Positions 1 through 4,172 of a stretch of DNA of 10,322 nucleotides are shown here, piece after piece. Origin of the DNA: UMGS172 sp045649545 (lineage in GTDB: Bacteria; Bacillota; Clostridia; Oscillospirales; Acutalibacteraceae); the NCBI GenBank assembly GCA_045649545.1, contig JAZRQE010000008.1:1-10322 (forward strand), in the 5' to 3' direction. The notes beneath the pieces are model-generated. The model worked only from the letters and a program-made list of their open reading frames with translations. It was not told where the DNA came from and searched no databases. Position numbers and translations under genes: made by a program. Numbering within the stretch: the first letter of the stretch is position 1; each line of letters begins with the position of its first letter.

Positions 1-103
1 CCAAACCACTACTATTATACACGAGGTTCTTCTTTTATTTCAGTCTTTTTTCGGGCTTGCTTTAAGCTCGCCCTCTCTATTGTAGCTCCGCTCTTTTCTT
101 GCT

Positions 104-141
104 CCCCCAGTAAAACTGGGGGATTATATGGTTACACCATA
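104..141. repeat. Two adjacent perfect hairpins near the left edge
   Basis: CCCCCAGT (104-111) pairs with ACTGGGGG (115-122) around an AAA loop. TATGGT (127-132) pairs with ACCATA (136-141) around a TAC loop. A 34-nt palindrome follows at once (143-176), making three hairpins in 73 nt. Neither of these two has its own U-tract, so I do not call them terminators. Positions 1-103 hold no reading frame I can support. A TATAAT on the minus strand (14-19) has no convincing -35 and is not called. Confidence 0.6.
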
Positions 142-142
142 C

Positions 143-176
143 AAAAACTGCATACCCAATTGGGTATGCAGTTTTT
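143..176 (-). terminator. Perfect 17+17 palindrome, probable bidirectional terminator of the GNAT operon
   Basis: The sequence reads A5-CTGCATACCCAA, then its exact complement ending in T5. It forms a stem of about 15 bp with an AATT loop and a T-run on either strand. It lies 67 nt beyond the stop codon of the GNAT gene on the minus strand, the right place to end that two-gene transcript. The symmetric T-runs would also stop a transcript coming from the left. Confidence 0.8.
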
Positions 177-243
177 ATAAAAGCGTTGTATAAACTCTAT
201 GCTTTATAAATCTTGACCTATGTGTTTGAATTTCTATATATTT

Positions 244-666
244 TTATTTGTAATTTAAAGTACATATATATCTACTATAAGAAATATTAGGTTTTGAAAC
301 AGTCTTTTCCTCTATATCAAAACCACATTTTTTATAAAACATAACTGCGTCGCTATCGGTTTCAGCAATTATTTCCTTTTTGCATTTTTTACTAATATAA
401 TGTATCAATTTTGTTCCTATACCAAGATGTCTTTTTTGAGAGTCAACTGCTATACCTATGATTTCTACAGCTTTATCAGTTTCTTGTGTGGATATTACAC
501 CAACAATTTTTTTGTTTAAAAAATATCCATACACAGAAACAGAAGAATCATTTTGCATTTGTTCTGTTTTAATCTTAAATTTATCGAAAGTAGGCTCAAA
601 CATACAAGCGGAATATATATTATAGATTTCTTGAGCACACAAAATACCTTTAATATTTTTTATCAT
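244..666 (-). CDS. GNAT-family N-acetyltransferase
   Basis: This 140-residue protein fits a stand-alone GNAT domain, a fold that moves an acetyl group from acetyl-CoA to an amine. The substrate cannot be told from sequence. The acetyl-CoA pyrophosphate loop (motif A) is at residues 77-84, QKRHLGIG, preceded by strand beta-4 (VEIIGIAVD, 67-75). The late motif DAVMFYKKCGF (106-116) is the usual alpha-4/beta-7 region. The ATG follows the upstream gene's TAA with no gap, and its Shine-Dalgarno (AAAGGAGAA) lies inside the end of that gene, so the two are cotranscribed and probably translationally coupled. The gene is visibly more AT-rich than uvrA or the ABC operon, which hints at horizontal origin. 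Family assignment is firm. A ribosomal-protein, antibiotic or toxin target would be speculation. Confidence 0.88.
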   Translation of the reverse strand: MIKNIKGILCAQEIYNIYSACMFEPTFDKFKIKTEQMQNDSSVSVYGYFLNKKIVGVISTQETDKAVEIIGIAVDSQKRHLGIGTKLIHYISKKCKKEIIAETDSDAVMFYKKCGFDIEEKTVSKPNISYSRYICTLNYK

Positions 667-1029
667 TTATTCTCCTTTATTTAACTTGCTTTTCGCAGTT
701 TTAATTGAAGCAATCAATAAAATGCGAATAGTTGAACAGGTTTTATCAATAGCCTTGTATGTTGCTTCATCAATGTAGTCAGATTTTAAAAGCATTTCGA
801 GCCATTTACCTGTTTCGCTTGCTTCTTTTAATGCAATTTCAAGTTTTGCTATAAAATCGGCACGACTGTGACCATATTTGCTTTCTGCAATATTAGCACA
901 AACACTTGTGGCACTTCTTCCAATTTGATTAGAAATGATAGTTTCTTTTTTGTGGCGAAGCTCTTTAACTAAATTAAGAACATCAACCGATAATTGCATT
1001 GATAAATTAGAGAGTTTATCTTCTTTCAA
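667..1029 (-). CDS. Four-helix bundle protein (23S rRNA intervening-sequence protein family)
   Basis: The 120-residue all-helical protein matches the four-helix bundle family first known from ORFs inside 23S rRNA intervening sequences. The core KKETIISNQIGRSATSVCAN, followed by IAE and later a FIAKLEIALKEASETGKWLE-type stretch, is typical. Cellular function is not established; members form small oligomers. I chose the TTG at 1027-1029: a strong GAGGTGA (1035-1041) sits 5 nt upstream, and the protein then begins (M)KEDKLSNLSMQ, like other members. An in-frame ATG at 1138-1140 would add 37 residues, but that stretch is hairpin-array sequence and also contains the promoter, so I reject it. No rRNA is nearby, so this is an unlinked copy. 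It is the first gene of a unit with the GNAT gene. Confidence 0.85.
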   Translation of the reverse strand: MKEDKLSNLSMQLSVDVLNLVKELRHKKETIISNQIGRSATSVCANIAESKYGHSRADFIAKLEIALKEASETGKWLEMLLKSDYIDEATYKAIDKTCSTIRILLIASIKTAKSKLNKGE

Positions 1030-1047
1030 ATCTATCACCTCGGGTTT

Positions 1048-1076
1048 ATTATACTCCTCTTTTGCACAAAGTGCAA
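1048..1076 (-). promoter_or_regulatory. Sigma-A promoter inside the hairpin array, driving the four-helix bundle/GNAT unit
   Basis: On the minus strand TTGCAC (1071-1076), a 17-nt spacer and a perfect TATAAT (1048-1053) form a good promoter. The -35 is one arm of the last hairpin of the array (TTGCAC-TTT-GTGCAA). Transcription should start around 1038-1042, leaving a very short leader that begins almost at the GAGGTGA. This supports the internal TTG start. Confidence 0.7.
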
Positions 1077-1241
1077 CATCGTTGATGCGAAGCGTCACAT
1101 CGTTTTTGCCGAAGGCAAAACACTGTTTGTGACTTGTCACAACATCATTTTGTGTCCAATAATGTGGAATGATGTTGTCCTAACGGTCAAATGATGTTTT
1201 CAACTACGTCGCAAAACGATGTTGTGTCCTAACGGACACAA
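1062..1241. repeat. Array of short hairpins separated by AACGATGT-like spacers
   Basis: Hairpins occur at 1062-1076 (TTGCAC/GTGCAA), 1084-1096 (GATGC/GCGTC, one wobble), 1104-1120 (TTTTGCC/GGCAAAA), 1127-1142 (TTGTGAC/GTCACAA) and 1222-1241 (TTGTGTCC/GGACACAA). Weaker ones lie at 1155-1168 and 1176-1190. Between them recur ACATCGTT-type 8-12-mers, including CATCGTTG (1077), ACATCGTTTT (1097), CAACATCATT (1140), AATGATGTTG (1168), AAATGATGTTTT (1189) and AAAACGATGTTG (1213). Spacer orientation flips at about 1158, and CAACATCATT/AATGATGTTG form an exact 10-bp inverted pair there. The hairpin bodies differ in sequence while the spacers stay similar. I do not recognise a named family. Confidence 0.75.
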
Positions 1242-1245
1242 ACAC

Positions 1246-1285
1246 AAACAAATAAGGACTTGCTTTCGCAAGTCCTTATTTGTTT
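1246..1285 (-). terminator. Terminator of tRNA-Arg
   Basis: A perfect 18-bp stem (1246-1263 with 1268-1285) closes a 4-nt loop immediately after the tRNA and shares the last base of its CCA end. On the minus strand the stem ends ...TTATTTGTTT and is followed by T-rich sequence. It both ends the tRNA transcript and marks the border with the hairpin array. Confidence 0.8.
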
Positions 1286-1361
1286 GGTGCGCTGAGAGGG
1301 ACTCGAACCCCCGACCTACTGGTTCGTAGCCAGTCACTCTATCCAGCTGAGCTATCAACGC
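1285..1361 (-). tRNA. tRNA-Arg (anticodon ACG), CCA encoded
   Basis: The acceptor stem GCGTTGA pairs with TCAGCGC (one G-T wobble), followed by discriminator A and an encoded CCA (1285-1287). The D arm begins TAGCTCAGCTGGATAGAG. The anticodon stem ACTGG/CCAGT closes the loop CTACGAA, giving anticodon ACG. The T arm contains GGGGGTTCGAGTCCC. Total length with CCA is 77 nt. It decodes CGN arginine codons after A34-to-inosine editing. Confidence 0.96.
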
Positions 1362-1391
1362 ACAATGGTTCCTTTTCGGAACTGCCATAGT

Positions 1392-1420
1392 ATATTAACA
1401 CAGTTCTTCAGAAAAATCAA
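1392..1420 (-). promoter_or_regulatory. Probable promoter of tRNA-Arg
   Basis: On the minus strand TTGATT (1415-1420), a 17-nt spacer and TAATAT (1392-1397) lie about 30 nt upstream of the mature tRNA 5' end. The match is reasonable but not perfect. No other candidate in 1364-1480 is better. Confidence 0.5.
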
Positions 1421-1487
1421 TAGTAAATTTCAAAAATTTTGAAAAAAATAAATTCATTATATTTTCTGACAAAATACATTAAAGAAA

Positions 1488-1506
1488 GGGTGGCAAATCG
1501 CCACCC
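1488..1506 (-). terminator. Terminator of the amino-acid ABC operon
   Basis: GGGTGGC (1488-1494) and GCCACCC (1500-1506) form a 7-bp GC-rich stem, with a 5-nt loop. On the minus strand TTTCTTTAA follows. It lies about 20 nt past the ATPase stop codon and closes the three-gene operon. Confidence 0.85.
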
Positions 1507-1526
1507 TCTTTATAACCAATTAATAC

Positions 1527-2279
1527 TTATTTATTATACGATGCTAAGAAGGATTTTAACCTCTCGGTTTTCGGGTTGCCGAAAACCTCATCAGGTTTAC
1601 CCTGCTCGGCAATAACGCCGTCATCCATAAAAATTACGGTATCCGAAACATCCTTCGCAAAGCTCATTTCGTGAGTGACGACAATCATAGTCATATGCCC
1701 GTCGGCAAGTGACCTGATAACTTTTAATACCTCACCCGTAAGCTCGGGGTCAAGTGCCGAGGTCGGCTCGTCAAAGCACAAAATCTCGGGGTCAAGTGCC
1801 AACGCACGGGCAATCGCCACACGCTGCTGCTGACCGCCTGAAAGTTGGCAAGGATAACTGTCAATCTTGTCAATAAGACCGACTTTTTCAATCAATTCAA
1901 GAGCCTTTTGGCGATTATTTTCGTGAGTATCCTTTTTCAACAAATTGGGTGCAAGCATAACATTTTCAAGCACCGTATACTGGGGGAAAAGGTTAAAAGA
2001 TTGGAAAACAAGACCGAAATGAAGCCTTTTCTTTCTCAATTCCTCATCCGAGCGTCCGGTTTTAACAGCACCGTCGAAAATAATTTCACCATTAACCGAA
2101 ATTACACCGGTATCAGCAAATTCGAGCGAGTTAAGGCAACGCAAAAGTGTTGTTTTTCCACTGCCCGAAGAGCCTATAATAGACAAAACCTGACCCTTTT
2201 CTAATGAAAAGTCTATACCCTTTAAAACCTCGGTTTTTCCGAAGCGTTTGGTAATGTTTGAAACCTCTAAAACTGCCAC
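1527..2279 (-). CDS. Amino-acid ABC transporter ATP-binding protein (PAAT/GlnQ-HisP type)
   Basis: Cytoplasmic ATPase subunit that powers polar amino-acid uptake by pairing with the permease encoded just upstream. Numbering from the longer GTG, Walker A is GSSGSGKT (39-46), the Q-loop is at Gln96, the ABC signature is LSGGQQQRVAIARAL (149-163), Walker B is ILCFDEP (169-175), the D-loop SALD follows, and the switch His is at 206. Length is standard. Two GTG starts compete. The one at 2286-2288 overlaps GAGGTG. The one at 2277-2279 has GAGGTG (2286-2291) exactly 6 nt upstream and gives (M)AVLEVSNITKRFG, typical of the family, so I prefer it. The permease stop codon overlaps this Shine-Dalgarno, implying tight coupling. 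The substrate cannot be fixed from this subunit. Confidence 0.93.
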   Translation of the reverse strand: MAVLEVSNITKRFGKTEVLKGIDFSLEKGQVLSIIGSSGSGKTTLLRCLNSLEFADTGVISVNGEIIFDGAVKTGRSDEELRKKRLHFGLVFQSFNLFPQYTVLENVMLAPNLLKKDTHENNRQKALELIEKVGLIDKIDSYPCQLSGGQQQRVAIARALALDPEILCFDEPTSALDPELTGEVLKVIRSLADGHMTMIVVTHEMSFAKDVSDTVIFMDDGVIAEQGKPDEVFGNPKTERLKSFLASYNK

Positions 2280-2289
2280 TTCGGTCACC

Positions 2290-3015
2290 TCAATCCTTAA
2301 AATAGCTTAACTTCTTCTCTACTTTGCCAAGCAAAATTGTAAGAAGACCGACAAAAATCAAATAAAACACGCCGGTGAAGAACAACGGCCAAATAAGTGC
2401 CTTTGTAGCGGCAAGCTCTTTTGCCTGCTTAATGATTTCCGGAATCATAATACAGTTTGCCAATGCGGTATCCTTAATGAGCGTAATAATTTCGTTAGAC
2501 ATCGGCGGAACAATACGCTTTACAACCTGCTTTAAGATAATTTTCTTAAACACTTGCGATTTAGAAAGGCCCAAAACAAATCCTGCCTCGTACTGACCTT
2601 TGGGTATGCTTTCTATACCACCGCGGTAAATTTCCGAAAAATAGCAGGCGTAATTTAAAGTAAACGCAATCAAAACAGCAACCAAACCTCCGGCGTTTAT
2701 CATCAAAAGACGCAAAACACCGTCAGCCGGGATATTATAATTACTGATTATGTAGCGGTCGATATTACTGAAAAGCGGTGTACCGAACAAAAGACCCGGA
2801 ACATAATAGATGATGAAAATCTGCAACATCAAGGGAATTCCGCGGACAATCCAAACCACAGTTTTGGCAACCGCACGCACAGGAGCAAACTTGCTCATTG
2901 AACAAAACGCAATCGGCAACCCTAACGGCACTCCGCAAATTAATGTGACGGCAAAGATTATCAGCGAAAATACAAAGCCGTCGGACAAAAACGAAACAAC
3001 TTCCCAAAAACTCAT
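2290..3015 (-). CDS. Amino-acid ABC transporter permease (His/Glu/Gln/Arg family)
   Basis: Integral membrane subunit forming the translocation path of the importer. At 241 residues it has normal family length. Hydrophobic segments lie near residues 14-38, 50-78, 105-127 and 205-230, with a less hydrophobic one around 180-195. The EAA loop that contacts the ATPase is at about 131-160 (GGIESIPKGQYEAGFVLGLS). An extra loop between segments 2 and 3 (about 78-104) lengthens the usual periplasmic-side turn. The ATG has GGAAG 8-9 nt upstream. It is the second gene of the operon, separated from the binding-protein gene by a 99-nt gap with a strong hairpin, and runs directly into the ATPase gene. One permease gene implies a homodimer, or a partner encoded elsewhere. 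Confidence 0.93.
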   Translation of the reverse strand: MSFWEVVSFLSDGFVFSLIIFAVTLICGVPLGLPIAFCSMSKFAPVRAVAKTVVWIVRGIPLMLQIFIIYYVPGLLFGTPLFSNIDRYIISNYNIPADGVLRLLMINAGGLVAVLIAFTLNYACYFSEIYRGGIESIPKGQYEAGFVLGLSKSQVFKKIILKQVVKRIVPPMSNEIITLIKDTALANCIMIPEIIKQAKELAATKALIWPLFFTGVFYLIFVGLLTILLGKVEKKLSYFKD

Positions 3016-3054
3016 ACTGTATACTTCCTAAAAAATACTCTAAACATAACTTAT

Positions 3055-3080
3055 GCAGACGGGATAAAAATCCCGTCTGC
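3055..3080 (-). promoter_or_regulatory. Intercistronic hairpin between binding-protein and permease genes
   Basis: GCAGACGGGAT (3055-3065) pairs exactly with ATCCCGTCTGC (3070-3080) around a 4-nt loop. No U-tract follows on either strand, so it is probably an mRNA stabiliser or partial attenuator. It would let the solute-binding protein be made in excess over the membrane subunits, as is common in such operons. Confidence 0.6.
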
Positions 3081-3114
3081 TTGAAACTTAAAACCTATAA
3101 ACCGATTAAAATTA

Positions 3115-3936
3115 TTATTTCTCGTCGTCAGTTACCTTCTGGTCAGAATAATCGGTAATAGCGGTAGTAGCAACACCGTATTTCTCTGCCAAGGTCTTGA
3201 TTGTTCCGTCCTTGCCAAGCTTGTCGAGCTGCTCATTAACCTTTGCGGTTAAATCACTACCCTTTTTGAAGCCGATAGCATAGAACTCAACATCACTTGC
3301 AAGAGCATCAACAGTAGTAAGAGCAGTATAATCACCCTTACCGCAATAACTCTTTGCGAGCTGTGCGTCAACAACAGCAAAATCGGCGGTACCAGCGTTA
3401 ACCTCCATCAAACCGTCGGTCTGCTTGAGAACGCCCTTGAAAACCATACCTTCGAAACCTTTTGCATAGGATTCACCTGCCGAGCCGCTTTCAGCGGTAC
3501 CGATTTTGCCCTTAAGGTCAGCTGCTGCGGCAATGCCCGAATCATTTTTAACAACTACGACCTGTCTGTTTTCCATATAATTGTAAGAGAAATCAACCTT
3601 TTCGGAACGCAAGATGCCGTCTTTATCGGCAGTGTTGCAGGTAAAACCGTTCCAAATACAGTCAATTGTACCGCCGTTAAGGTCGGTATATTTGTTATCC
3701 CACTGAATTTCCTTAAAAATAACCTTGTAGCCCAAGTTGCCGAAAACCTTCTCTGCAAGCTCGGTATCGAAACCGACAAGCTTATTGTTTTCGTCAAGAT
3801 AGTTCATCGGTGCATAAATGGTATAACCGACAACGATGGATTTCTGTTCTTGCTTCTTTTCGCCGCAAGCGGTGAATGCGAACAAGCACATAAGTACTGC
3901 GAGCATTAAGCTCATAATTTTAATTGCTTTTTTCAT
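3115..3936 (-). CDS. Amino-acid ABC transporter substrate-binding lipoprotein (family 3)
   Basis: Extracellular binding protein that delivers an amino acid to the permease/ATPase pair downstream. Residues 1-23 form a lipoprotein signal (MKK start, hydrophobic core, FTAC box) with Cys24 as the likely lipidated residue. The mature domain opens with VVGYTIYAPMNYLDENNKLV and GFDTELAEKVF, the usual first lobe. The ligand-contacting Arg is probably Arg110, in the RSEKVDFS block that matches the family's RxxxxDFS. About six extra residues lie between the GFT motif (97-99) and that Arg. The C-terminus is acidic (TDDEK). Full length at 273 residues, ATG behind GAGGG. It is the first gene of the operon with its own strong promoter. 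Ligand identity is unknown; a polar amino acid is the family default. Confidence 0.92.
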   Translation of the reverse strand: MKKAIKIMSLMLAVLMCLFAFTACGEKKQEQKSIVVGYTIYAPMNYLDENNKLVGFDTELAEKVFGNLGYKVIFKEIQWDNKYTDLNGGTIDCIWNGFTCNTADKDGILRSEKVDFSYNYMENRQVVVVKNDSGIAAAADLKGKIGTAESGSAGESYAKGFEGMVFKGVLKQTDGLMEVNAGTADFAVVDAQLAKSYCGKGDYTALTTVDALASDVEFYAIGFKKGSDLTAKVNEQLDKLGKDGTIKTLAEKYGVATTAITDYSDQKVTDDEK

Positions 3937-3972
3937 ATTATTACCCTCTTTTATGTAATTTTTGAAATTTAG

Positions 3973-3999
3973 AAAGCGTCAAAACGCTTTAGCGTGCTA
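3973..3999 (-). promoter_or_regulatory. Candidate operator or leader hairpins at the ABC operon start site
   Basis: Two inverted repeats lie just downstream of the -10: TAGC-GT-GCTA (3990-3999), at the expected transcription start, and AAAGCG/CGCTTT (3973-3978/3985-3990) in the leader. Their position suits a repressor site or a short leader structure. No known regulator motif was recognised. Confidence 0.35.
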
Positions 4000-4001
4000 A
4001 C

Positions 4002-4030
4002 ATATTACCACACTAATACGAACTTGTCAA
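4002..4030 (-). promoter_or_regulatory. Sigma-A promoter of the amino-acid ABC operon
   Basis: On the minus strand a perfect TTGACA (4025-4030), a 17-nt spacer and TAATAT (4002-4007) lie about 65 nt upstream of the binding-protein ATG. This is one of the best promoters in the window. Confidence 0.85.
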
Positions 4031-4082
4031 TAGCTTTTCGAAATTTTTTATGGAAATTCAAGAATATTTGTTCAGTTGACTG

Positions 4083-4111
4083 TTTACTTTTTTAAAAATT
4101 TGAGGTAAAAT
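4083..4111 (+). promoter_or_regulatory. Probable uvrA promoter
   Basis: TTTACT (4083-4088), a 17-nt spacer and TAAAAT (4106-4111) precede the gene by about 60 nt. The start point would fall on the palindrome at 4116-4130. TTGACT at 4076-4081 is a better -35 by sequence but is 24 nt from this -10. Confidence 0.5.
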
Positions 4112-4115
4112 AATA

Positions 4116-4130
4116 CAGTATAGTATACTG
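4116..4130. promoter_or_regulatory. Perfect 15-bp palindrome at the uvrA start site, candidate operator
   Basis: CAGTATA-G-TATACTG is a perfect 7+1+7 inverted repeat immediately downstream of the proposed -10, a typical repressor position. It resembles neither the Bacillus DinR/LexA box (GAAC-N4-GTTC) nor the E. coli CTGT-N8-ACAG box in exact form. An 11-nt direct repeat, TATAATTTTAT, follows at 4137-4147 and 4150-4160. Confidence 0.45.
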
Positions 4131-4172
4131 GGAATTATAATTTTATCCTATAATTTTATTTGGAGAAATTGA

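Noticed and set aside
14..42. Minus-strand promoter leaving the window on the left
   Set aside because: TATAAT at 14-19 is good, but the expected -35 position reads TGAAAT; too weak to call without the downstream gene.
1030..1140. N-terminal extension of the four-helix bundle protein from the ATG at 1138-1140
   Set aside because: It translates hairpin-array DNA, has no good Shine-Dalgarno, and lies upstream of or across a strong promoter; the TTG at 1029 has an ideal ribosome site.
1062..1241. CRISPR array
   Set aside because: The repeated units are only 8-12 nt and variable, the intervening sequences are self-complementary hairpins rather than unique spacers, and no cas gene is present.
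1845..2204. Plus-strand 119-codon open frame
   Set aside because: Antisense to the core of the ABC ATPase gene, whose motifs are all in the other strand; no family resemblance and no ribosome site.
3937..4001. Riboswitch or T-box in the ABC operon leader
   Set aside because: The leader is only about 60 nt, with two small inverted repeats and no T-box TGGNACC motif or known aptamer core.
4031..4172. Canonical DinR/LexA box upstream of uvrA
   Set aside because: No GAAC-N4-GTTC match found by eye; the only strong dyad is CAGTATA-G-TATACTG, reported separately.
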